From: Knoxdaviesia capensis
Taxonomy: Eukaryota > Ascomycota > Sordariomycetes > Microascales > Gondwanamycetaceae
DNA length: 64,000 bases
Assembly (NCBI GenBank): GCA_001510575.1
Contig: LNGK01000007.1
Coordinates: 124,001-188,000, forward strand
Reading direction: 5' to 3'
The notes beneath the pieces are model-generated. The model had not been told where the DNA came from. It searched no databases and was given only the letters and a program-made list of their open reading frames with translations. Below, piece by piece: positions 42,701 through 52,137 of the stretch (position 1 is the first letter of the stretch; the number at the start of each line of letters is the position of its first letter). The translations under genes and the position numbers were made by a program.

Positions 42701-45538
42701 GTGAAGGATGGATGGTCGGTCCCCGAGTCTTCTCCCTCCCTCCTCGTTCTCCGAGTACCGGCGTCTGTCTCTCTCTCTCTCTTTGTCGAAAACCCACGCC
42801 ATGGTCACTTGCCCAACGTCCCGGGTCGCCCACACCAATTCCTGGTCCCAACAGCCCCAGATAGCCCCAACCCTGCAGACCTATAGGACAGCGTGTATAT
42901 AATGGGGACATGCATCCACCGTCAGCCGTTGCTGGCAAAGCACGAAACACCAGCAAATTGCACATACAACCATCACCCAATGCGGATGTTCTGTAATCAA
43001 GATGCCAACTAATCACCACCCACGCGCATCACCAGCGAGGGCTCCGGTTTTTCTGTCTAGTTGGGGATTTTATAGCGGTTTGCTGGTTCCCTTCGGTCGG
43101 GCTCGTTTTTGTCGGTATCCTGTCTCCCCCTTAGCAAGGGACTACGAGCTGACTACAGCTTTTAGGGTGCACACTACGCAGTATCATGCTGCGTCCCCTC
43201 GCCTCCCTCTTTCACTTGGTTGCCCGTTGAGGATTTCTTCGTCCTCTTCTCTTCTGTCTCCCACCTTCCACTTACCTGTTCCAATCAGCTGGTGGAGGCT
43301 ATCCTGCGTCCTATTCCCTTTTTATTTCCCCCGACTTCTAGCCTGGGGGGGCGGCCTGCTTATATATGCATTTGTGTATTCGGCTCCCGTCCGACATTCG
43401 CCATCCCCGGTCAGATGTGTGTGCTGGCCCTTGGTCTTAATCTGCCTCCCACGTCTTCTCTGCGCTTTCGCTCGCTCGCTCGTCATCTCTTTACCACTTC
43501 GCCGGATCTCACTCGCACTTCCCGTTTTCTTCTCTTTTCCCTTTTTCCCCTCTAAAAACGCCTTTCCCTTGCCTCGTCCCGCGGATCCGGTTCAGCCAAG
43601 TCCCCCAAAAAAAACTCACAGTGCACAGGACTCCCACACACCCCACCTTCTAAAGTATTCCCCAAACCCCGGCATATGTGCAGTCGTATATTAAGTTTGT
43701 CCCCCTTACCTGTACAGTACCAGCACGACTGTGTTCACCCCGGGGGGCCGCCATCCGTGAAGATTTCCTGTGTGTAATACCGCCACAGCTTATTGGCACT
43801 TGCATTGCCTGCTTGCTTGAACCCTGCCACCGGGAACCAGGCGACAGAACGAAAATCAGGCCGAGGGGAGAACGGCGCGCCAGAAAAAGTGACAGGTTGC
43901 TTGGGTGTGTGTTGTGTGTTGTGCGCTGTGTTATATGTCGGTGTTTTGTTCGAGTAGGTTTCAAGCTTCCAAGCTACCACGGCCGTCCTCCTTCTTTCGC
44001 CCATCTCTTTTTTTCTGTCCTTTTTTTCTCCGGCTTCCTGTCTTTTTTGACCCTTTCTTTTCTCTTTGCTGCTACCGGCCGCTCGGGACCTTCAGCCGCA
44101 CCCTCCATCCGTTTTCTTTTTTTCTGTGCTCTGCGTTTTCTTCCTCCTGCGCTTGCCTCTCACCGCTGTTGGACAACTTCCCCATAGTTGCCGATTCGGC
44201 CTCGGGTTCTTTTCTGATATCTTGTGTGTCTCGCCAGCAGCTTCCTTTCTTGATCTCCCACTGAAGCTGGGTGTGCAGCTCGTTGGAACTTCACCATCTC
44301 CATTGGATCTTATACCCCGTCGGTCCTCTTCTGGGGCATGTCCAACTCACCGAAACTTTCCTTTCTCGGGTGTGTTCACATATGAAAGTGGTGAGTACTT
44401 ACAAACATACGCACAATCCAGCCATTGACACAAACCATACTGGTCCACTGAATACTCTACACCCTCAATTGATCCTCTATCTCCCCGGTCCACTAAAGCA
44501 CAAACAATCACTGTGCTGCTCCTCTCATCTTTTACACCCTGGATCCCAGTCAGCTTTTCTAGTCAAGTGAGCCAGCTGGTCAGGATGGATATGTATGCCT
44601 CAATCAGCACCGCTTATATGCAATTCAGCAGCACTTCGCTCAATCATCTCTTGACCTTTTTTTATCTCCACATCGCCAGCTCCCGTCCCTACCGCCGCCC
44701 TCACTTGACTTTTTTTTTTCCCCGGTTTCCAAAAAGTCTTCTGACTGTGTCTTGAGAAGCGCAGTTGGTCTATACAAGCTTCCACAACCAGACTGTATGC
44801 ACATAAACCATATAAGACTCCTCCTTCAGCCAAACTCCCCTCTACACGCATAAATGCGCTCTTGCATGTTCTCCTCTTGTTATCTCCTCTTTCGCTCCTT
44901 CCCTGAGGTTCGGAGCTCCAGTTTCCTGGCCCTGCTCCTACCCTAGATCCCAGACCCTGGACCCGCTCTCCATTTATTAAATCCCCTCCTGCCCGCCCGC
45001 CCGCCTTGCCTTCCTTCCCGCTCTGAGCGCCTCCGAGTATTGGTGCTTTCCCACTTCGATTCCTCGGTCTCTCCTTCCCATCCTGTGATCTCCTCCTCCT
45101 CTTTCTTCTCCAGAATCTTCTATCGCCGGCTTCTTCGTTCCTGACATAATCCTTTCCTGCATATTTCGGTGCTCGTTTCCGGCTTGGCAGATCTCCTCGT
45201 TCTTTTCTTTTTCCCACTCTCGTTTTGCCATATATTCGTCTATCTATCAGCCAGCTGCACTTATTGCTTCTTCACCTATAACTGTATTGTGAGGTTGATG
45301 TTCTTCTCGGCATCTTTATCACTGACATTTGCAAGCCAAGATCTCTATCGCCGAGACCACACACTATCTCCAGGACCCTTATCACCCGTCCATTCACCTG
45401 TCATTGTGCCATATACATCAACTACGCCTCTCAGCCTCGCACCTCCAACTAGCATAACGCCGGGAATTCCAGCAACACTTGTGTCCTCACATCCACTCTG
45501 CAGTCCCTGTATCTAGTCGCCATATCTCCGGTCTCTGC
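39780..45538. other. 5.8-kb region upstream of the LaeA-like gene, no gene seen
   Basis: No recognisable protein. From about 43000 to 45250 the plus strand is strongly pyrimidine-rich (TTTCTT, CCTCC, TCTTCTC). This is usual for long fungal 5' leaders and suggests that the methyltransferase mRNA may begin far upstream. GTGAGTACTT at 44390 could be the donor of a leader intron. GT runs occur at 42640-42670. Confidence 0.5.
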
Positions 45539-47271
45539 ATGGCACCCACGCGTCCCTCGGCGGACGGCTCCTACCGGAGCTTTGTCTCGGAGAATGTGTC
45601 GTCGTTCGAGTTCACCTTCGAGTCGATCGCCCAGTCCAGAGCCGCTCTAAGGAGTAACAGCTTCCTCGAGCCCGATGTACGTGCTTTCCCAGCTGTTGTC
45701 GTTCTTCCATGAACAGTCTCTGTTTTCTCTCCCATTCCAATGCATGTTCATGTGCTACGGGGATATTTGCGTGGCTCTCTGTGTGAACCCATTGTCCCCC
45801 AATGGCCGGCCCAACCTGAGTCCGAGTATAAATCGCCTATGAAGATGCTAACTAACTCATGTGTCTGTTGCCGTGATTCGTTAGCCCTTCCCAGAGGAGA
45901 GGTATGTAGCTTGTGTGCCCCTGATCCTTCAATGTGGTGTCGATTCAGGGTACTAACACGCCACCCGACCCTAGAGATTCCGAATCGTTAAGCGAGAGTG
46001 TAGCCAACTTTCCGGAGGAGTTTGGCCGGATATACCCGGCTTTCCGTCCCGGATGTAAGTTTTGACTTCCCCGGCGCCACTAATACATGTGATCCCTTTG
46101 CATGGTGCCTAACAATAGCTATTGTCTTCCTGTCGCAATAGCCTACCCATACCCGATCGACGATCTGGAGAAGCAACGGCAAGAAGCTCAACACTACATC
46201 GTCATGGAGGCGCTTGGTCAAAGACTCCACTTTGCGCCATGGACCGACAAACACCCTCCGCACCGAGTCCTGGACATCGCCACCGGCACTGGCGTCTGGG
46301 CCATTGACTTTGCCGATCAGTACCCGACGTCCCAGGTGCAGGGAAATGATTTGTCGCCCATCCAATCGATGATGGTGCCGCCAAATGTCCACTTCTTTGT
46401 CGAAGATGCGTACGTCAACCCGCCGATGCTCACCACTCTCTCTCCAGAGTCTTTTTAACGGACGATCAGACGGCTGTTCTGGTACTGCGAACCAGATACG
46501 GCCGCTGTTCGAAAGTGCACTTCTCTTACTCGGTTTAGAGTTTGTGTCCATGTATCACTAACTGCCTGTACTCTCCAGCTCGGAAGAATGGATCTACACC
46601 GAACGTTTCGACTACATCCATACGCGAGTGGCTCTGGGCTCATTTGGCGACTTTAAAACAGAAATCTTACAGCAAGCCTTTGACAACCTTGAGCCGGGCG
46701 GCTGGATGGAATGCCAGGAGTTTAACCCGATCCCGGTAAGCGACGACGGCACGCTCGGCCCAAACAGCGCCCTAACGCGGTGGGCAACCGACCTGGTCAA
46801 CGCCAGCAACAAGCTCAACCGGCCACTGGACCTTACGCCGAAGATCAAGCCGTGGTTCGAGGAGGTCGGCTTTGTAGATGTGTACCAGAAGATCTTCAAG
46901 ATCCCCATCAACCCGTGGCCGAAGGATCCTTTCTACAAGGAGCTGGGCCGCAAGTGGGAGTTAGCGTATCTGGAAGGCCTCAGTGGGTTCTCGCTGGCGC
47001 TGTTCAACCGGGCCTACGGACGGACCATGGAGCAGATCGAGGTATGTTTGACGTATCCGGCACATTTCCGGAGTGAAAAAAGGGAAAGTCTCTAACGTTT
47101 GACTACCCCACGCAGGCCGACTTGGTTGAGGTTCGCAAGAACGTCAGCGATATGAAGTCACACGCCTACCACCAGTTCTACGTGGTCATCGGCCGGAAAC
47201 CCTACCCGGCCGAGTCGTCATCCGGTTCATCTGTCGTCGCTGAGCAGGATTCCAACATGAGCGGCTCGTGA
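45539..47271 (+). CDS. LaeA-like class I SAM-dependent methyltransferase
   Basis: Six exons: 45539-45676, 45885-45901, 45975-46054, 46142-46409, 46579-47041 and 47116-47271, 373 aa, all GT-AG and in phase. Exon 2 is a 17-nt microexon. The Rossmann motif I is VLDIATGTG (121-129), followed by NDLSPIQ (acidic loop variant) and the LEPGGWMECQEF strand typical of the LaeA/LLM family. Upstream, EEFGRIYPAFRPGSYPYPIDD corresponds to the family motif around ENGRxYHxYR. LaeA-like proteins influence secondary metabolism and development, mostly through poorly known substrates. The charged N terminus and Ser-rich C terminus look disordered. No biosynthetic core gene is nearby, so it is not a cluster enzyme. 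Paralogue identity (LaeA itself or an LLM) is unresolved. Confidence 0.88.
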
Positions 47272-47727
47272 TTTCTGCGGGGTTCCGAGCAATACACTTA
47301 CGACACAACACTTACAACTTCCCGCGACAGAGTCACACATGCGGGGACTTACTCTGGCGATGGCTATGGCCGCCGAACTTTCTGGTATCTACACTATGGC
47401 ATTTGCACACGGATATACGGGATTTTTCTTGCATGCGCGCAAAGCGTGCGACTATATATATACGGGTTATGTGGCGCTTGCGGGCATGGATATGAAAGGG
47501 CATCAACTTGCGAGGGATTTTCTTCTTTTATTTTGAACAGGAAAACATATATATACCCAATTGCATGTATATAGACGGCTGGTCTAGTCTCTTCATATCC
47601 TATGGTGCAAGTTGGCATGTTGGGCTCCGATGCGGTTTTCTGAGAACCGGCAGATGGTGTGCCGTAATGTCCCGCTGCTGACTCTGGCTGGCGGGTTGAG
47701 CCCAGCCAACGGCTCAGAAAACACGCC

Positions 47728-48405
47728 CTACTCGTCGTCCGGACGCACCAGCCACGCCAACTCGGCGGCATCGGCCTCGCCCAGCAACTCCACCAGCTTG
47801 GGCCTGCTCATGAACAGGTGATCATGGTACTCGAAGCCCGGCACAACGGTCTCGGAGATCAACAGCCCGGCGGCGCTCTCGCCATTGCCGGCGGCGTCCT
47901 CGGAGTCCGGGAGCAGGAAGCTGGCCTTCCAGACGCCGCCGTCGACGATCCACTGCAGTTTCTCGCCGTTCGCGACGTCCGCGCCAACGGTGATCACGTG
48001 GACGGCGGGCGGGGAGACGCGCGGGTCGATCAGCACGTAGCGCCCGCGGCCGTGGTGCAGGGTGTGCACGGTGCGGGCGAGGTTCGCGTGGAAGCGGCCG
48101 GCGGGGGACTGCGGGGCGAGGAGGTAGAAGATGCTCGTCGAGGCGGAGCGGCGTCCGGCGACGAAGCCCGGGCGCACGGGGCCGGCGAGGCCGAGGGTGG
48201 CGCCGGGCGCGTGGGTCGGCGGCTCGGGCCACGGCGTCGGCACGGTGGCGGGGTCGCGGTCGGTTTCGGCGAAGTAGCCGCCTTCGATGTGGGATTGCAG
48301 GTTCAGCGCGGTCATGAGGGTGCGGATGGCGGGGGGGTGGGTGTGGACCGCGGAGGGGGCAAAGGTGGGGGGCTTGATTTTTGTGAGGTCGGGCATTTTG
48401 GGCAT
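47728..48405 (-). CDS. Cupin_5 (DUF985) family protein
   Basis: Single exon, 225 aa. The family hallmark EGGYFAETDR comes after a short N terminus, followed by the STSIFYLL strand and cupin strands with HTLHHGRGRYVLIDP. GFEYHDHLFMS closes the barrel with the last metal-binding-type His and Phe. Members are small single-domain cupins, whose biochemical role is mostly unknown; some are linked to nucleotide-sugar or epimerase-like folds. No signal peptide. It is convergent with the methyltransferase gene, the two stops lying about 460 bp apart. Family assignment is firm; function is not. Confidence 0.88.
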   Translation of the reverse strand: MPKMPDLTKIKPPTFAPSAVHTHPPAIRTLMTALNLQSHIEGGYFAETDRDPATVPTPWPEPPTHAPGATLGLAGPVRPGFVAGRRSASTSIFYLLAPQSPAGRFHANLARTVHTLHHGRGRYVLIDPRVSPPAVHVITVGADVANGEKLQWIVDGGVWKASFLLPDSEDAAGNGESAAGLLISETVVPGFEYHDHLFMSRPKLVELLGEADAAELAWLVRPDDE

Positions 48406-49280
48406 CGGCGATAAGGTGTGCTGTAGAGAGACGGGCGATTATCTGAAGAGGCCGGAGACGGAGAAGTTCACGATGGCTGAGATTGATCGAAAGAGAAGAT
48501 ATATGTTCTTAGAGATTCTCCCCCGTCCCGCATGTGTGAACGAGGACCGGCTGGTTTAAGACCAGGGACCCGTGGTAATTCGTCCCAAGCGACAGGGATC
48601 TGCTTACCGCCCCTCGCCCCTCCGAATCGGCGAAGATAGCGGAGATGTCTTTCCTCTGTCTCAATCTATCTATACACCATCCACCATTGAGATTTGAGAA
48701 AGATTACGTTATCTCGAGAGGCGTCGTCGGCCGGATGTCCGTCGCATACAATGCTAGACGTCGGCCTAGCGAGGCTTATAGAAAGAGGGAACAAAATTAC
48801 CTGTATCGTAGCACGTTCATGACGAAAGCCCGAGTATCTGTGTCCGGCACATAGTCAGCCCGGAGCATTTTTGGGCGGGATGCAGGCTGGGCGGTGCGGA
48901 ATTGATGCTGACCACCCAGCAACTCTTACCAGCCGGACCGCAGTCCCGGGGAGACGAATGAGTTTGTGGAGGTGGCGAGAATCTACGGTGTCGAACATGC
49001 GATGATGGTATCCCAGACCTACTTACACTGGGGTTCGGGTTCGGCTCGTAGGGTTTGGCATCTCATTGCAGCTGTCAACTGGGGAGTTAGGGTTGGATTG
49101 CCGGGGCGCTCCCGCATGTTCTTGACGGCACGAAAACACCCAACCCTAACCCTAAACGGCACTTCCAACACTCCGAGAAGCATGTATTCGTACACACACA
49201 CACAAACGTTGTATCTTTGATTTCGCTACTAACTCCTATGGACACAACTAAGCAACACTGCTACACAAGGAACATGGTGC
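48406..49280. other. intergenic region with inverted telomere-like motifs
   Basis: 875 bp between the Cupin_5 start and the FTR1 stop. Its notable content is the inverted telobox pair described separately. No gene is seen. Confidence 0.55.
49086..49150. repeat. 11-bp perfect inverted repeat made of telomere-like motif
   Basis: GTTAGGGTTGG (49086-49096) and its exact complement CCAACCCTAAC (49140-49150) with a 43-bp spacer. The right arm continues as CCTAAA, making about two telomere units. It lies about 130 bp beyond the FTR1 stop. Confidence 0.85.
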
Positions 49281-50408
49281 TCACTTTTCATCACCCATCA
49301 CACCGCCATGGACCACGCGAATCTGATCAGCGGCAAACTCGCTCGCCACCAGGTCCGGATCAACAGCGGGCTTCTCCAGCTTCTTGGCCGCCCACGACTT
49401 GAGGCCCGGCACCTTCGCCAACAGCCGCAGCGTGGCCTTCTTGCCGGGAAACTCGCCGGTGCGCTCCTCGTACAGCAGACACATGACCGACACGATGATG
49501 AACAGCCAGTAGACGTTGTACGAGATGACGGAGCCGTACGTGGCCGAGTTCTGCCAGCCGAGGATGGCGTTGAACACGTCCCAGCCGTTGGCGGTCTCCG
49601 CGTTGCAGCAGTTGACGTGCCACACCGACTCGAAGATGTCGTACGACCCGGGGCCCGACCCCGCCTCGGCAACGTCCGACCCGACCTTCTGCGCAAAGCG
49701 GTAGAACTGCAGGCTCCACACGGCCTTGGAGAACATGCCGGCGGCGATCAGGTACAGCAGACTCGTCGAGGCGATCAGGAAGATCTGGATCGACAGCATG
49801 TTGCCGCCGCGGTACAGCAGGAAGCCGATGAGCAGCGCGGCGAGCAGGCCGGTGACCACGGGGATGGGGAACGCGGTGGCGGGGATCGACAGCGACACGC
49901 CGCCGACGAACACCACGGCCTCAAGGCCCTCGCGCAGCGTGGTGATGAACGGCAGCACGAACATGATGTAGCGGTTGTACCACTCGCGCAGCCGGCCCGA
50001 CACGTGCGTGTGCTTGCGGTGCTCCGACAGCGCCTGGGCGATCTTCACGCGCCACTTCTCGCGCATCTTGTTGATGCGCAGCAGCGCCAGGCCCATCACG
50101 GTGATGATGATCGCCGCAACCAGATAGAAGATGCCCTCCCACAGGTCCTCGCTCTTGGCCCACAGGTCCTTGCCCAGCCCGTAGAACACGCCGATGAACG
50201 CGCCGCCGATGATCAGGCAGATGAGGATGCCGGCGCCGGCGCCGAGCCAGACTTGGCGCACCAGGCGTTTGTACAGCGCCGGGTCCTGGTCGGGGCCGCT
50301 GAGGCACTGTTTGAGGAACGAGAAGAGCACCGAGAGCACGATCACGGCCTCGAGGCATTCGCGGAACACGATGAAGAACACCTGCACGGCGAAGACGTTT
50401 TTGGCCAT
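49281..50408 (-). CDS. FTR1: high-affinity iron permease FTR1
   Basis: Single exon, 375 aa from the ATG at 50408. It imports Fe(III) produced by its ferroxidase partner at the plasma membrane. Both signature motifs are present: RECLE (16-20, in TM1) and REGLE (159-163, in TM4). They lie within seven hydrophobic spans, as in yeast and Aspergillus Ftr1/FtrA. The RECLE variant of the first motif keeps both Glu residues that matter for transport. The hydrophilic C-terminal tail is about 60 aa. It is divergent from FET3 across 1.7 kb, the classic reductive iron uptake pair, so coordinate iron-repressed control is expected. No defect is seen. Confidence 0.97.
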   Translation of the reverse strand: MAKNVFAVQVFFIVFRECLEAVIVLSVLFSFLKQCLSGPDQDPALYKRLVRQVWLGAGAGILICLIIGGAFIGVFYGLGKDLWAKSEDLWEGIFYLVAAIIITVMGLALLRINKMREKWRVKIAQALSEHRKHTHVSGRLREWYNRYIMFVLPFITTLREGLEAVVFVGGVSLSIPATAFPIPVVTGLLAALLIGFLLYRGGNMLSIQIFLIASTSLLYLIAAGMFSKAVWSLQFYRFAQKVGSDVAEAGSGPGSYDIFESVWHVNCCNAETANGWDVFNAILGWQNSATYGSVISYNVYWLFIIVSVMCLLYEERTGEFPGKKATLRLLAKVPGLKSWAAKKLEKPAVDPDLVASEFAADQIRVVHGGVMGDEK

Positions 50409-50842
50409 TTTTGGCGGCCGGGGCAGCCACCTAAGGCGACGGCGAAGGAGCAAAAGAAAAAAAAGAAAAAATAGAGATAAGAAATAAAATAAAAACAAGC
50501 TTTTGCGGCGGGAGGATCTGCGCAGCGGAAAAGCTTGGCCCGCGACTATGGAGGATGACAGTCGCCAAGGAGGGAAGAGACGACAGCAGAGAAGAGGAAT
50601 GCCGCGGAGAGTCGAAGAGAAAAGGCGAGGAGATAGAAAGAAGAGAGAAGAGACGGGAAAAGGAGAAAGAAAAAGAGAGAGAGAGAGAGAGAGTCGCCGG
50701 CGTGTGTTATCATATTCGCCAACGCCTCGCCGATCCTGCCCTCCCCCGGGCGCTCATGTAAAAAAAACTCTGCTCCGATACATCGCCGACTAGCAACATG
50801 CCAGCCAGCTCCCGAAATTAACTGGTATGTACATTACACAGA

Positions 50843-50880
50843 GGCACAGGCACAGGCACAGGTACAGGTACAGGTACAGG
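50843..50880. repeat. hexanucleotide repeat GGCACA/GGTACA
   Basis: Three GGCACA then three GGTACA units in direct tandem, about 40 bp left of the first GATA motif in the FTR1-FET3 promoter. Confidence 0.85.
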
Positions 50881-50922
50881 TCCAAGCACCGGGACAGTCG
50901 GGACTAGTGGGCGCACCAGAAA

Positions 50923-50931
50923 TTATCAGAT
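50923..50931 (-). promoter_or_regulatory. iron-repressor GATA site 1 (ATCTGATAA)
   Basis: TTATCAGAT on the plus strand is ATCTGATAA on the minus strand. It fits exactly the ATCWGATAA consensus of the siderophore/iron repressors SreA, SRE and Sre1, GATA factors that silence iron uptake when iron is plentiful. Confidence 0.75.
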
Positions 50932-50961
50932 GGCCGGGAAACAAGCCGGGCCATGCCATGA

Positions 50962-50970
50962 TTATCAGAT
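50962..50970 (-). promoter_or_regulatory. iron-repressor GATA site 2 (GATCTGATAA)
   Basis: Second exact copy, 39 bp from the first. It has a preceding G, so it also meets the fuller Sre1 form RATCWGATAA. Same orientation as site 1. Confidence 0.8.
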
Positions 50971-52137
50971 CGTCTGGGCCCATGAGGAGGGTTCATCTTT
51001 TTACGTAGCATGTTGGTGTTGCATGGAGAGTGATCCGGATTTTGCCGCTTTGGAGCAGCTGTCTGGCGGCTATCCCATATCCATGTTGGTGGCATCTCTC
51101 CAGTCCCGGGGGAAACACTCACGGGTTGCACTTCCATGGCGATGATCGCCGTTGCCATGTTCCCCTGATCCGAGCCGGTTCCGAGTCTACCCATTTTCTC
51201 GTCAGTTTTTCCTGTTTTCGTCCTCGCCTGATTGATATAGTGCGGCTGTGTGACGGTGAGGCCCAGGCGGGCTTGCTTATTCCCGGGCCCGTCCGGCGGG
51301 ATTTTTTGTCGTCCTTTCAGGGGTTTTCCCAGGGCTGGATGGGTGAGGTGCAGGGAACACGGGCCCTGGTGGTGGGGTGGCCGCGACCCAAACGAGTAAG
51401 GCCTGGCACTGCGGATATAACTGTAGGAAGCTCACACGATTCCGAGGACGAAAAAGACCGGGTGGGTGGGCTGATATTGGGTGGGCGAGTGATTGATATG
51501 ATTGATAACAGGCGTGTATAACAGAAATGAATGCGAGAAGCGGGGGGGGGAGCCCATGCGGCGGAAGGGGACACGGCTGGTGAGATGAGGGAGGCTTCGA
51601 TGTACCGGTACTTCGTCGTTGTTGAGGCGATTGATAAACGAAACGCAAAGCGAGGCTTTCACCGCCGGTAATAGAGCTGGAATCGTGAGATGGCCGGCCG
51701 CTATCAATCTAGGAGGGGGAGGCTTGAAAAGTTTTCCCTGCTTGTTGCGTGTCTTTTGCTCTTAACGTGCCATGTTGGCTAACTGTATTGAGGGGCGTCG
51801 TGGTCGGTGTCGTCGTCTTCTCGTATTTCTCTCGTCTTCTCGCTCCTCCGTTGTCGGGCCTGCATCGACGCCGAGCCGAAGCGTGACTTCTCCTCTGGCT
51901 TCTTTTACCCTGTCTCTGTCCGGTGTGTTTCCTCTTCTGTTTCCTTTATCATCGATTCTCTCAACTTTCCATCTTCCTCAATCCTCTGCGGGTGTTGTCG
52001 TCCTCACACGTCTCGTTGTCCCACTTCCCGGCGTCTTTCCCCCCGGCCGGCCCCGCAACGGCTCCCGGCTTGGCATTTCTCGGCACCGCCGCTGTCTCCC
52101 CTGCAAAGACTAAAAAGAAGAAAAAAAGAAGACCAAA

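Larger units (their letters stand above)
50409..52137. promoter_or_regulatory. shared FTR1-FET3 divergent promoter
   Basis: 1.73 kb between the two start codons. Contents: a purine-rich FTR1 leader with a GA run at 50667-50694, a hexamer repeat (50843-50880), two exact iron-repressor GATA motifs (50923 and 50962), several weaker TGATAA/TGATAT sequences near 51228, 51495-51510 and 51626, and a CT-rich FET3 leader from about 51760. No other gene is recognised. Confidence 0.8.

Noticed and set aside
45539..48405. Secondary-metabolite cluster around the LaeA-like gene
   Set aside because: No synthase, tailoring oxidase set or transporter nearby; only a Cupin_5 gene.
50409..50498. 30-residue N-terminal extension of FTR1
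   Set aside because: The frame opens at TTG and encodes an A/T-run peptide; MAKNVFAVQVFF is the family start.
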